DNA of 64,000 nt from Acanthornis magna (lineage: Eukaryota; Chordata; Aves; Passeriformes; Acanthizidae). Location of the stretch: the NCBI GenBank assembly GCA_036785705.1, contig JAWUZG010000029.1, forward strand, positions 13,841,501-13,905,500, given 5' to 3'. The translations under genes and the position numbers were made by a program. Within the stretch, counting starts at the first letter, position 1. Each line of letters starts with the position of its first letter. The notes under the pieces were generated by a model. The model was not told where the DNA came from and made no database searches. It was given only the letters and a program-made list of their open reading frames with translations. This document shows positions 1 through 11,605 of the stretch, in pieces.

Positions 1-816
1 ACCATGATTCATCATGGTAGGGAGGTACAGAACCCCGGGTTACTTTTTAATCAGGTAAGAACAGAAAACTATATTTGTGCCAGTTTTAGCCCTCCCCCCA
101 CAAAGGGGAATTCCGAAATTTTGGGCGGGTGGTTAATGTGTTATTGTTTCTATTCCCGTGTCCTCAAAGAAGCAGTAATAGGGGTTTTGGTTTTGCCTTT
201 ATCGTTAGCTAAATGGTATTTTGGTTTGGTTTTGGTTTGGTTTGGGGTTTTTTTTTAAGGCATAACGTTAACCCCCACCCCAACACGCAACTATAAAACA
301 CACACGGGTTGTGTTTCTTACTCAGAAACAAGATAGGTGATGATTATTTTTCTTATTTCTTTCTCTCTACCACTCCCATTCCATGGTCTCTGTACTTGAG
401 TGTAGTGTTTCATGGGATTGCCATCGTTTTCTGCAGGCCGTAAAGAGTGCTGCTTCACGGGATTTCTATCACACTGTGTGTAATTCTGATGATTTAATGA
501 ATAATTGGCTTCTTAAGGTTCCTACTGTAAGTTTGAAGTTGTTTATGCCGTCTTTAGGCGACTTCCCTGTACCTGGGAAGTTATACGGTATCCTTACAGC
601 GGCCCGATGATGACTCACGTTTCGCTTTTTTCGGTGTGCGTGTGTCTTTTAGACGGAGCCACGGGAAAAGAGCTATCACTCCCTCATAATGTGGCACTTG
701 CGAGTTGTTCTGACGTCGGTCAGCCGATAAGGCGATTGACAGCGCAGTAGTAGTGCCAGGGACAATTGTGTTCGTATTGGCTTTTTAAAATTTTTTATTT
801 ATTTTTATAAATTTTT
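1..816. other. Non-coding region upstream of the CpG patch
   Basis: No convincing exon. It holds a GT-rich tract (about 218-258, repeated GGTTTG/GGTTTT) and, toward the CpG patch, regulatory-looking motifs: an AP-1 site TGACTCA at 611-617 and a CRE-like TGACGTC at 711-717. CpG content rises from about 560 onward, so the promoter region may begin here. Confidence 0.4.
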
Positions 817-945
817 CCCCCGCCCCGCGGTGCATGTGCGCGGCGCGGCCGGGGCAGGCCCGCGCTGTGGCCGCCGGGGGGCGCTGCCGGGCCGCGCTGT
901 GGCCCGGGGCTCTCGGCCGGGCCAGCTCCGCCCTGCGCTCGTAAG
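817..945 (+). promoter_or_regulatory. CpG-rich promoter patch with candidate non-coding first exon
   Basis: An abrupt GC- and CpG-rich stretch in otherwise AT-rich DNA. It has a TATAAA at 806-811, an inverted GC box (CCCCCGCCCC, 817-826), and two overlapping splice donors at its end: GTAAGG at 941-946 and GTGAGC at 946-951. An ATG at 834 opens 36 codons of low-complexity Ala/Arg/Gly and stops at 942-944, so it looks like a chance or upstream ORF. Neither donor places an ATG-started frame in register with the CLASP2 exon at 11527. It could be an untranslated CLASP2 leader exon, a lncRNA promoter, or part of a neighbouring transcript. The promoter call rests on composition and motifs only. Confidence 0.5.
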
Positions 946-1954
946 GTGAGCTACTCGCACTTTGGACCTTTAAACACTCTACTGAGCTTATTCTCGCTTT
1001 TTTTCCCTATTTTCTTAGACGTAGGAGGAGGGCGCAGAGTAATTTCTATGGGCGGTGTGTTCCTGAAATCGATTATATCCTTTTTTTCCTCCTCCGTTGA
1101 CTTTGCCGGTGTTTGCACATAGCAACTTGAAGTCTGGAAATAATAAGGGCTTAACTCCATTTGCGCATATGATTTATTTGTTTTGGAAGCGTGTTTGTAA
1201 GTAAAGGTCAGGTTAGCTTGAGGAAGTAGCATGTGCTGGACAAATATAATTTATTTGCCTTTAAATTCATCATCTGAGAGCAGCTGTTGGTGATAAAATT
1301 GATAACTGTGAAACCTAGAAAGGTCTTTAAAAATACTCTTTTGCATGAAGAGGGCTAGCTACTTACTTAACAAGATAATGTAAATGTTTCTCCCTGCACT
1401 TATAAATTAACAGAATTAGGCATTAAGACTGGAAAGTAAATTTTCAAGATCTGTATTTCATAGTGCAAGACATTTTGCTTGCAGTTGTTGTAAGTTGACA
1501 GAACTCCTTAGCTCTTCGGCCTGTAGGATGAGCTATGCAGTGCTCCACAAGCATCAGTCACAGAAGGGAGTTCTCCCTAGTCCAACCTCCCTGCTAAAAC
1601 TGTTTCACCTAGAGCAGGCTGCACAGAATCACAACCAGACAGGTTTTGATTATCTCCAGAGGAAAGTCGACAGCCTCTCTGGGCAGCATAGTCCTCTATT
1701 ACCCTCAAAGTAAAGGAATTTTTTCCCTCATGTTCAGATGGAACTTTTGTGTTTCAGTTTGTGCCTGTTGCCCCTTTTTACATCACTGGGTACCACTGAA
1801 AAGAGTCCTACGGAATGAGAGTATCACAAATTCTAAGAATCTTAAAGATAGCTTGCAAAATCATTGAAGTATTTTTGTTACATCTTCTCTATGTCTGCTT
1901 ACTGGTGGCTCTTTATACATGCAACATTGTGTTTCAAAGCATGTCATGTATGTT

Positions 1955-2056
1955 AGAGCATGGTGTTAGTGAAAGGTTTGATCCCTGTAGGGGCCATCAC
2001 TTAGAACTGGACTTGATGATCCTTGTGGGTCCCTTCCAGCTTGGAAGATTATATTA
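1955..2056 (+). repeat. CR1 LINE 3'-end remnant
   Basis: The run of 'gaactggacttgatgatcc', then 'tgggtcccttccagcttgg' and 'aagattatat' follows the order of the CR1 3' untranslated end, diverged from consensus. The orientation is +. It is short and old, with no ORF content. Confidence 0.7.
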
Positions 2057-5000
2057 ATGACAGCAGCACAAGATCTTGGGTCTTTTGCTCACGATCAGTT
2101 CCAGTGCTCCTAGCTGTGGTAGTGACTGCCAGCATATGCTGTTTCAAAATGAAAGTTAATGTTCTAGAAAAGTGGCTTGTGTCTTACTTGAGTATTTTGT
2201 GTCATGCAAGCATAGATGTTACACATTTAAATGTTACATCCTATTTTATTACTAAACTCAGGCCTTGAACTGAATAGTGAGTGCCACAGGCGTATGTGTC
2301 TTCCAAAAAAAAAAAACGTAGTGATTTTTGATTGCTGTATTATTTTATATATTGTTGGTCACTCTTTACTGAGGAATGGATACACACAGCACACAGGCAA
2401 TTCTGCTTATCATCCCTTTCTTTTGTATCTTGCTAAAGGTCTTGCAGGTCTCCAGAGTTCCAAAGTAATGAATCCCTTGCAGTTGACATGACTGGTGATA
2501 TGAGCAGTGATAAGGGCTGGAGACCGGCTTACTTACCAGAACTGCTGAGCTAGATGAATTGGAGATACAAGCGGGGAATGCTGGAGGAAGTTTTGAGAGG
2601 AAGCATTATTTCTGCTGTTAGTGATGGGTATGGATAATAAGGGGATAACTAATATGACTTGCTGTGAATGTGCCATATCTTTCATCCTCTCTGAAAGCAA
2701 ATTTCTTGCATGCAATGCAGTCTGCTGACCATACTGAAAGAGGAGATGCGTGATCTGGGAGCTCTGGTCTCAGCTCTTATGCTGTGCATGTGAAGAGAAG
2801 ACTTTGTGATATGCCACCCTAGAAAGTTTCTGGCTCACATAACCAGAAGGGCAAGGATCTGGAGGTAGTAGGAGGGTTGACATAGGAGGCTTGATAATGA
2901 GTGGGGGAAAAAGAAAATAAGCATTCAATAAACAAGTTGGACTCAATTATCGTCAAGGTTTTCTCCTAAATGATTTTATAATTCTAAGTGTGGGCTAGTT
3001 ATCAGTAAGGTTGAATTAACTCATCTCAAAAAGATTTTGGCCAAATAACACAGTGCTCTTGCTCTTCTGAAGTTTATAGTTCTGAACTCTATATAGTTAT
3101 TTAATAAACTGTCCTGCTTCCAAATGGAGAGAGCAGATAGGAAAACTTTTGAGTTCATCTGGCTCATTGAAGTGGAAAACACAATTACTAGTTTGAGTTA
3201 CTGGCAAATCAAAAAGGTGGGATTAAGAATGTGTTGACTCATCTGCAGGTGGTTCAGAGTTGTAGAGAAAATTGGTTGCAGAACACGGGGAATGACCTAG
3301 AGAGAGATGAGTCAGTGTTGTGTTATGAGGACTTCAGTTACAATGTCTATACAGTCAGTGATAAATCAGCTTCCAAACACTCTTGAAAGCTTTGCAATGT
3401 CAAGGAATCCACAGAAGATATGCATAATTTAAGCTTTTATTTTGTGTCTCACTAGAATGAAAGAATTCCTGACTGAACTGAAAATCATTTGCTTGGTGAT
3501 CTGGTTTATTTTGTATTGGTTGAGTCTGACCTCTCTCCTTTTACAGTGCAGAGATTTGGTTTTTTGGATGTATGTGAATCCCAATCCCCCTCCCTCAACT
3601 GTTTTCCCAAGTTTGTGAGGAATAGGAGTAGGTAAGTTGAATGCAAAGTATTAAGAGTTGAGTGATAGTACTATTCCACTGGTATTTGTTTTCAAACTGA
3701 ACGATTTAGCAATCCAAGAAAATGGGAAGGGTGCTACTGTTTGTGTTCAGACTCAGGTGAACTTCAAACAGTAAATTAATTTCCCATTCCGAGGATAGCA
3801 CTACAGATAGATACTTGCTGGTGCGTTAGCCTGCATCTTCATCTATGTGTGCATGAGTGTTGTTTAACACATCTCTTAGGTCTCACTCATACTCAATAGT
3901 CACTTGAAATAATTACAAGATTATCTAGCTGTGCAGTCTGGTGACTCAAACTGTTCTGTGTCTGACTCAAGTAATCTGGAAATCTGCTTTGAACTTCTGC
4001 TGAAGAGATGTGGGATGGGGAAATACTGCTTTTCAGGTAGAGCTTTGCAAATCTGCTCTTGGCTGCTAACATGTTGTGGAGTCTTTTAAGATCACCAAAA
4101 CTGAACAGTTGCCCTCAAAAATTTTTTTTTGAGCAATAAAGCCACCTTTAAGCAAACCACACCTAATCAGAAGTAACAAAAACGTATGACTAAAATGGTG
4201 GTAGTTTCTCAAGGTAGTTTTATATGAGAAGAATAATCAGGAATGTTTGTGACTGTGAGTCACCTTTGGATTTCTTACCTTTGTGGTCAATATCTTAGCT
4301 TGTTTTATTCCTCGACTGGAGTAGAAAAGTAATTCATAATCACTGGTTTGTGTCAGAGCAGCAGATTGTTTGCCATGGGAAGAAGAAAATCTGATTTCAC
4401 TCTGTCTCTTCCTGATAGTGTGGATAATCTGTTTCTTTTAGACAAATCCTTGGAATGATCTTTTATTCTGTGTTTCTTGAAGGATGAAATTTTTCTGAGC
4501 TTTGTTTGTCTCAACACCAAATACCAAAAGATACTAAAATACCAGTAATGTTGCTGTTGCAAATTTTTTTTATTTCCTTGGTTTGGCAAGTATTTATTTT
4601 GGTTTGTCTTTAGTTCGGCAAAATGCCAGCAGGAGGAGCTTTCAATTTCCAGAGAGGAACGGAAGATTTGAAAAGTAATTTTGCAAATAGGTAAAGACAA
4701 GTGGTTAGGGTGCTTATCTGAAGTACTTCCAAAGACATAGCAGCAGTTAAAACTCGGTTGACTGCATGTATGTGTGCAAGGTGGAAGCTAGAATTTAAAA
4801 TTATTTGAACAAAAGGGAGATACTTGAGATCTAGAAAAAAGAGTTCAGAGATAAAAAATGGGAGGTCACACATTTCATTACAAATAACTGAATGCACAAA
4901 TGCAGGATATGGGGCATGTGATTAAGTAGCAGACCTTAGGAAGAAAATGTGTGGGTTGTTTTGGATCTGAAGTTGAACACAAGCCAGCATATGCTACACA

Positions 5001-5859
5001 AAAGGCAAATGTCATGGTGAGTTGTAGGACTGTTAACATGCAGGACAAAGAAATGGAATAAAAGAGGACCCAGCTAAACCTTTGTTTTTCAGTTACTGTG
5101 TAGATCCCGGTATTTCCTTGGTCTTTGTTAACAAACAGTGGTAATTTAAATGTCTTTGTTGAAGGAGAAATGTTTGACTTTGAGCTCTTTGCTGAATTTT
5201 CATTCTTTCTTTCTTCAAGTTTTGTTTGATCTTGGCTGTGTGGGAGCTTTGTTTTTTCTGTGTAGTGAGAATGTGGTTTGACCTGTCCGTGTATGAATCC
5301 AGTTTTAGTTTTCAAGCTCAATGTTTGGATTGCTTCTTGAGTAATAATTTCTATTTTTTTTCATGTATTATTTATATTTTGTTAATGATATATTAAATCA
5401 GCTATTAAATATCAGCCAGATAATCAAGCAGATCTCCAGAAGACAAGGGAAACTTGCAAGAAGTTTTCATTTTAAGTTAAATTAAAACTAATTTTTGTCT
5501 GGTCTTTAATTTGGAATGGAGAATATGTAGTCTCAAAGTCTCAGGCGTCTCCTCCAGAGGTGGAATTGACAGTCCTTAGTTGTTTTGCAGCTTTAGTTTG
5601 TGTTACCCAGCCTAACTATACTCCCTGTTGAAACAGCAGCTCTGCTGCTCATGTGGCCAGGTGTTCTGTTCTCACTGTCATTCTTCAGGCAGTTAACTTT
5701 TTGTCAATGCTGAATTAATTTTCCAGTGTTTCAGCAAGTTGGTTTGAATCACATTACAGGAGATTTAAGTGCACCAGATCACATATGCCTGCAGGTCGAG
5801 AGGGATAACGGGACTGTCATTTTTAGCCTGCAGTTTGATTGACTTGGGTGTGGGTGGAC

Positions 5860-6100
5860 AGCCTTTCCAAGCGCTGTGCAGTGCATGAGAGGAGAGATGC
5901 ATCCTTTGGAGCAGAACTCGCAGCAGTCAGCGCGTGTGAGCCGCGCTATTGCAGCGGCACTGCTGATGGAAGCAATTTCTCTCCCTGGCTGAGGAATGGT
6001 GCTGGTGCGTCATGCCTGCATCGCTCTGGTGCCAGTGCTTGTGAGGCTGCACAGCTAGCAGGCTCAGGGAGGAGATGTGACTGGGAAGATGCCTTCTTTT
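5860..6100. promoter_or_regulatory. CpG-containing GC-rich patch, possible regulatory element
   Basis: A local cluster of CpGs (agcgct, gcgcg, cgcgc, agcggc) in AT-rich surroundings, with an open + frame of 95 codons (5839-6126) that reflects low stop density rather than a recognisable protein. It is not dense enough to call a CpG island with confidence. It could be an enhancer, a minor promoter or an old repeat. Confidence 0.3.
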
Positions 6101-7727
6101 ATTCATTTGTTGGGCTGCATTCCTAACGTGGGCTGCTGTTCAGTTGCATGAATGCTTCTCTTCCCACAGCAGAGGAGCTGTTGCAGAGGTGGGAGTAAGT
6201 AGCAGAGAATGGGGATCACTGTACGTTTGATACAATTTAAATTAGAGGAAATGGGAAAGGAAATAAGAGACCTTGGGCACAAAAAGAATTCCAAATTCTT
6301 TTGGAAGCACTGAGTCCTAAAATAAAGTGTTTCTTTGTTTTCCACCATCAATGTGCTTTTGACTGCAATTTTCTTTGGGGGAAAAAAGTTGGTGTTTATT
6401 TAATTAATTATTTATTCGAAAGAGAAGTACCATACATCTCATTGTCTTCCCACTAAACCCTGCTTTTAAAGAGGCTCTGTCTTGAAACTTTTTCCACTGC
6501 TCCACATAAAGTTTTAGCCAGACAATCTAAAAAAGAAAATGGCTTACAACATCAGGTGTTGCTGCATCATATACTTTTGGGTTTTGCTCATTGTCCTTGG
6601 AACAATATCAATGAAAAATTTATGACAATAGATAAGGAAAGAATGTTTAATGCACATGTGAAGCAAACTGGAGATGTTCTATAATGGATCAAACTAGAGG
6701 CAGTGTACAAAAATTAGAATACTTTATTATCCACAGAATACAGAACAGTTTGGAGATCACACACACTTGCAGTCTGAATTCAGTTTGAAGATGATGATAG
6801 ATTTTGAAATAACAAAGGTTGTAAACATTTTTTTTCCGGTGACCATTTTGAGTGTTGCGTTAATGTGTTCTTCAGAATTGGCTAAATGTTTCTTAATTAA
6901 TGTTGGCGGACATGATAGGAAGCTAAAGTTCCCAACTTGGGGAAAGGATGTTAAACCATACTTTCTTTTTCTTTTTTTTTTTTATCTCTAAAATTTTTAT
7001 GAGATCATTATGCTTGCTTGTTTTGGCTGCAGTATAGAAGCAATCAGCATAACAGGGACCTCCCAGAATTGTGCCTGTGGAGAGGTCCTCTGAGGAAACC
7101 AAGCCTTTTCAGTGCAGAAATACACTTGTCACTCTCTAGATAAATATGGGTGATTCATTCAGCAGTTGTCTGCTAGTGTGGTTACTCATGCTGTGATGCT
7201 GAAATGTTCTGTGGTTGGCCATCACCGGAGAATTATATGAAGGGAAGGTTACCAGAGGTTTGATTGTGTGTACTCCTTTTGAGACCATTAGGGTTGCAGC
7301 TGATGAGTAGTTTTAACAGTAGCAAAAAATGGATACTTAGGAGAATCTTACCTTGTGGTCTGGAATAGCAAAACATCATTTTGAAGGCAGAAACCTTGCA
7401 TTTTTAGAAAGAGGGGGCTCTGCATTTGCTAATGAACTTGGACTCCAGTTGTTGAGTTTGAAGACTTTTTTAGATACCAGCAACTCTGTCTCTTTGTTTA
7501 CAATGTGATGTGATACGTGTTAAGAAAACCTTACACTATTGGAACTGGAAGTGTTTTATTAGTGTCCTTGAAAATTAAACAAGCAAGAGAATGGAAATAA
7601 TGCTTTCTTGTCAGCTAAAATATCTAAAGCATAGATAGTGTGGTAGCTTCAGTAGCTGGGACTGCAGTTTTGGCTTCTGTCAGCAGAGGCAGCTGCCCAA
7701 CTGCTGCTGAGTTGCAGAGAGAATGGA

Positions 7728-7784
7728 GTCTGAAGGTGACATAGCTGAAGGTGAAGAGCCATAGTCTGAAGGTGAAGAGCCACA
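7728..7784. repeat. Short imperfect tandem repeat, about 20-bp unit
   Basis: Three successive copies of a unit close to 'gtctgaaggtgaagagccat': 7728-7743 (shortened), 7744-7763 and 7764-7784. The last two differ at a few bases only. No coding context. Confidence 0.8.
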
Positions 7785-8168
7785 GAAGTTGAAGACATCA
7801 CTCAGAAAAATGTAGGCTTCCTTCTGCCCATGGGGGCATGTTTTTGTATCGATGCAAGCTTTTGAGTTAAGGGGGGGAATGGTAGATCTCAGCAAAGCAG
7901 TCGAAGTGTATAGAACTGGAACGAGAAACTGTAGAGGGAGCAAAAAGTATGGAATAGGGGAGCAGAAGTGTGTCCAGAAAGGTGAGTAGAGAGAACTAAA
8001 AATACAAAACTTGAAGTACAAGAAACTGCATGTGCATGCGTATTTTTATTTTTGCTTCATGTTGAGCTGCTTTCAAGGTTCTTGAGATAATGAGAATTGA
8101 GAAGGTGTACCTTTGGTCTTGGCTGACAATACTTAAGAAAAAAATCTCATGAAGTTTTTGCATATATC

Positions 8169-8196
8169 TTGTTCCAGCACTGCAGCGCTGGAACAA
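8169..8196. repeat. Perfect 10-bp inverted repeat (hairpin)
   Basis: The arms TTGTTCCAGC (8169-8178) and GCTGGAACAA (8187-8196) are exact reverse complements around an 8-nt loop. The stem is too short for a canonical miRNA precursor. No T-run follows that would suggest a Pol III unit. Confidence 0.75.
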
Positions 8197-10288
8197 TGCT
8201 GGCTCTTGCAGGTCGTAGTTGTTTGGCATGCTGTATTCTGTTTGTCAATGATTGTTGGTGATACTACATCTGTCCCCATGGTGACAGGAAGTCCAATGCC
8301 TTAACTTCATTCTTTGGAGTTTCAGATAGTGACCTTCATAATTCCGCCATTAGATTCTCATGATCAGTTCACAGATCACAATCTACAGAATTTGTATTTC
8401 CATGTACAGTTCAGAGATCCTATGACCAAATCCAAGGACATTAAGGTCATTTGGCAACTTACACAAGTAGAGATGTTTTCCTGGTAGTGTCCTTCCTCTA
8501 GCTGTCCCCTGCAGAGATGGGAAATCGTAGAATCACGGTGAAAATAATAGTTAGCGTGCATCGTCATTCAGGTATGGTTTGAAGAACAGTATTTCTTTTC
8601 CTAGCAAAAGACTAGGTGCCTGGAAGTTGTCCACAGAAGAGCAGGGGCAGTGCTGGAAAGTGTGTGCAGAAGAGCTGAAAAGGAACAAGCTGCAGAGCAA
8701 GAATAGGCTCAATTACTAATCACTGGTTCAATTCATAATCATGTTTTGGTTGGAACATCTTGGTTTCCCTAAAGAGTCTGGTCTTTTTTCATCCAGAACA
8801 GATAAAATATTTCTCAGTTGGTTTGGCAACTTTGTTGTGGTCTGAGAAGTCAAGGATGGTCTTAATATTGGCTTCTTAAGGAAGAGGGACTAACCAACTC
8901 CAGTTCAAATGAGCCTAAATTTCTTTTCCCCTATGAACTTTGAAAGCACTGTTTAAATGCTTCAAACAATGGTAAGCTGATGAATCAGTCTCAACATACA
9001 AAGGCTCTTTCTAGACAGCAAGCAAAAGGCTTAATGAATGCAGAGTAAGAACAAATCCATTGATTTTAATCCCAGAAGGCATTCATCCCTCCTTGGAGCT
9101 GTTGGGGAAAGAGCAGTGATGCTGGTGAAAGGTTTTTCTATTGATAGTGGAGGGCCTGTGTTGGTAAATGGTCCCACACAGTGTCTCAGAGCTTGGAACC
9201 TCTTTGTTTCAGATCAGTTCTGCCTCAACTTAGGATTTTTTTTTTAATGCTGTTTATGTGACCCCATATAAATTTAGGACTCCTTCCACAGGGCCTGTTA
9301 GAATACTGTGCAGATGATACCTACCAGAAGATGCTGAAGCTTCAAGCATTGTGTATCAGAACAGAGAAATATTAATACTGATTTACAAAACGAGTAGGTG
9401 GTAGTTCACTTGCCATCCTCTATAACAGTGTGGTTCAGCTGACTTGTTTTGTAGTGTGGAATGAAAGCAAATTTTGTAGCTAGAGCAGTTTCCCGTTACT
9501 TCAGCTTGTGGTCACAGTTACGGTCTAGCTTTCCAGTTTTTGTGACTTTTCATACTGGTTACCTTTTCAGAGTTGGAGAACATAGAGGACTTTGTATGAG
9601 GTAAAGCTCATGCATGTATGCTTTACTGTCTTTAAGTTTCTGAGTTGCTGTTCTTCATAATGGTAGAAGTCTTCAAGACAGATTTTGCAAAGATAACCAT
9701 ATGTGCAGAGAAGAGAGAGACTATGTAAAAAATACCTTTAGAGAAGGAAAGTCTTCTGTTTTTGCAAAATATTTACATGGAAAGGTATCTTAAAAGTTAT
9801 AAGGTGGGGCTTGTAGTCAGGAAACAGAAGCATAGGAAAACAATGTATTTAGAATGAATTTATTTCCTTCAGACATTGTTTTTTTAGGTGGAACTTTTTT
9901 GACTATGGTTTCATATTGCTTGATAATCTGGAAAATAACATTAAAGGAAAAAGCTTGTGGAAAGCCTTGACATTACCATAAAAGCTAATTTACATGTATT
10001 TTTTTCTAAATAAATTACTAGTTATAGTATTCTGTTTTCCTAAGCTGTAGATAGAGTTACTTGTTGGCAGTGTATTAATTTAAGCCAGTGATGCCATCCA
10101 CTTATATATGCTGTTCTGTGTTCTAGTATGTAATAAAATTGTGTCCAGGTAAGTTGTACTAACTGGGAACTAAGTTTAATACCTCCTTTTTAAGAGAAGA
10201 TCTGTTGTGCTAATACTGAATTTATTAAAACCACCTTAATTGTGTAGTTGCTTCTCATCCTAGGTTTTATGGGGACCTTATTTGTCTA

Positions 10289-10303
10289 GTTTCCTATGGA
10301 AAC
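10289..10303. promoter_or_regulatory. X-box-like palindrome (RFX-type)
   Basis: GTTTCC-TAT-GGAAAC is a perfect 6+6 palindrome with a 3-nt spacer, resembling the RFX X-box (GTTNCC N0-3 GGNAAC). It is intronic or upstream of the recognised exons. This is a motif match only. Confidence 0.3.
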
Positions 10304-11526
10304 AAGGTTCATGTGATCCTGTGTGCTTGGGCCATGTGTATGCACATGCATACCCAGTCAAAAATTTTTTGGCCTGCTGCCTAGTGTGGACAATTGTGAC
10401 AGATAGGGATCTTAAGGAAACAGAGGGGTCCAAAAAATATGGTTCCAAATTTTACGAAAATAAACAGCTAATAAAGGAGAGGGATTCTAGCCATGAGTTC
10501 ATGGGGAAAAATTTGCAGTGCATGCCTTACTAGAAAATAAAGAGGAAGAAAAGCTGTAAGGAGTGCCCAAGCTTGAGGAGGTTGTTGCTTTGACAAATGG
10601 TTGTGCCATTTGCGCCTTCATGGACCGCAAATTGAGGTAATTACAGGTTGTGAACATGCAGGCTCTGATGTTCCTTATGAACTGTTATAGGAAATATGGA
10701 ATGAAATCATGGAACATAGTAAACAGTAAAAGAAGTATCCTGACTTCTTAAAATAATCTAACTGATAATTTCTGTTCATGTTTTTGTTTCTGTATTAGTG
10801 GATATTGTTGTCTCATCTAGCTTCTGTTCATGGATGGGAAATTCCTCAAAATTCCAGTGGTATTTTGCATTTCCTTTTTTTTTTTTTTCTGTTTTGGTTT
10901 GGTTTTTTGTTAGGGGTATTTTTTGTTGCGGGTTGGGTTGGTTTTTGTTTTGGTTTATTTTTTCTTGTTTTTGTTTAGTTTGAGGGGGTTCTTTATTATT
11001 TTTTTAATGAGCAAATGAAAAATTAGGCTTCCCTAGCTTAACAAACAGGTGGACAAATGGTGTAGTCTGAACCACTAGGGAAAGCAGAATTAGCTTCTCA
11101 GTTATTTTCTTTTGGGAGTTTGGAAAGTGATGTAATGACCTTAGTGGATGAGCTAAGTGGCCAGATTGAAGTAAGCCTTTAGCATCTGGAAAACCTTTAA
11201 ACCATGCCTTTGTTTGGGTTTTGTAGTTGAAAACACAAAAACATTAGATTTCTAATATTTATTTTCCTCTGTTTTGAGACAAGAACTGAAAAATCTGAAC
11301 TGCTCTGGTATATGTAAATAAACTCGATCCATTTCAAACATATTCTGATAACTTTGTCTTAATAAGAACTTTGAAGGAATTATTAGCTCTTTAACTGAAA
11401 CTTTTAATTTATCTTTAAGATAGTTTTTCAGCATGCTTGCATTTATATGTCTGATTTATTTGAAATACATTCTAAAAAATTCTTTAGTGATCTGGTTTAT
11501 AATATCTAATGGTTTTGTTTTCACAG

Positions 11527-11605
11527 GTTGCACTACTGGGATTAGATGTTCTAGGTGCCTTTGTCGACAGACTATCAGGACGCTTTAAACCCTATATAGG
11601 AACTG
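11527..11605 (+). CDS. CLASP2: CLASP2 internal exon: TOG1 segment starting VALLGLDVLG
   Basis: The exon is 79 nt, starts in phase 0 after a 'tttcacag' acceptor, and ends before GTAAGT (11606-11611), leaving one base of a split codon. It encodes VALLGLDVLGAFVDRLSGRF followed by KPYIGT. In human CLASP2 as I remember it, the matching segment is VSLMGLEILSAFVDRLSTRF, which in the full protein follows WVGSSNYR. This is one HEAT helix pair of TOG1, the first tubulin-fold-binding-like domain. Because the exon begins mid-helix without a Met, an upstream coding exon is required, and I do not see it in the window. The downstream intron is 12.5 kb. Confidence 0.92.

Larger units (their letters stand above)
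946..11526. other. Long intron-like stretch before the first recognised CLASP2 exon
   Basis: About 10.6 kb in which I find no coding exon of CLASP2 or another gene. ORFs here reach at most 147 codons (minus strand, 4878-5321) and look random. It holds the CR1 remnant near 2.0 kb, a CpG-bearing patch near 5.9-6.1 kb, a 57-bp imperfect tandem repeat (7728-7784), a hairpin (8169-8196), an X-box-like palindrome (10289-10303) and GT-rich low-complexity sequence near 10.87-10.99 kb. Confidence 0.6.

Noticed and set aside
218..258. GGTTTG/GGTTTT repeats as interstitial telomere sequence
   Set aside because: The units are irregular and not TTAGGG. Similar tracts recur in other introns here, so this is low complexity only.
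653..664. ACG GAG CCA CGG after a pyrimidine-rich 'tcttttag', resembling the CLASP2 MEPR start with ATG changed to ACG
   Set aside because: The following codons do not match CLASP2 at all, there is no ATG, and the frame soon stops. It is a four-codon coincidence.
4878..5321. 147-codon minus-strand ORF
   Set aside because: Length is within chance expectation for 64 kb, and there is no domain, repeat or splice context. The composition is that of translated AT-rich intron.
8169..8196. Hairpin as a miRNA precursor
   Set aside because: The stem is 10 bp with no extended pairing on either side, far short of a miRNA precursor. The same applies to the hairpins at 22659, 40601 and 46464.
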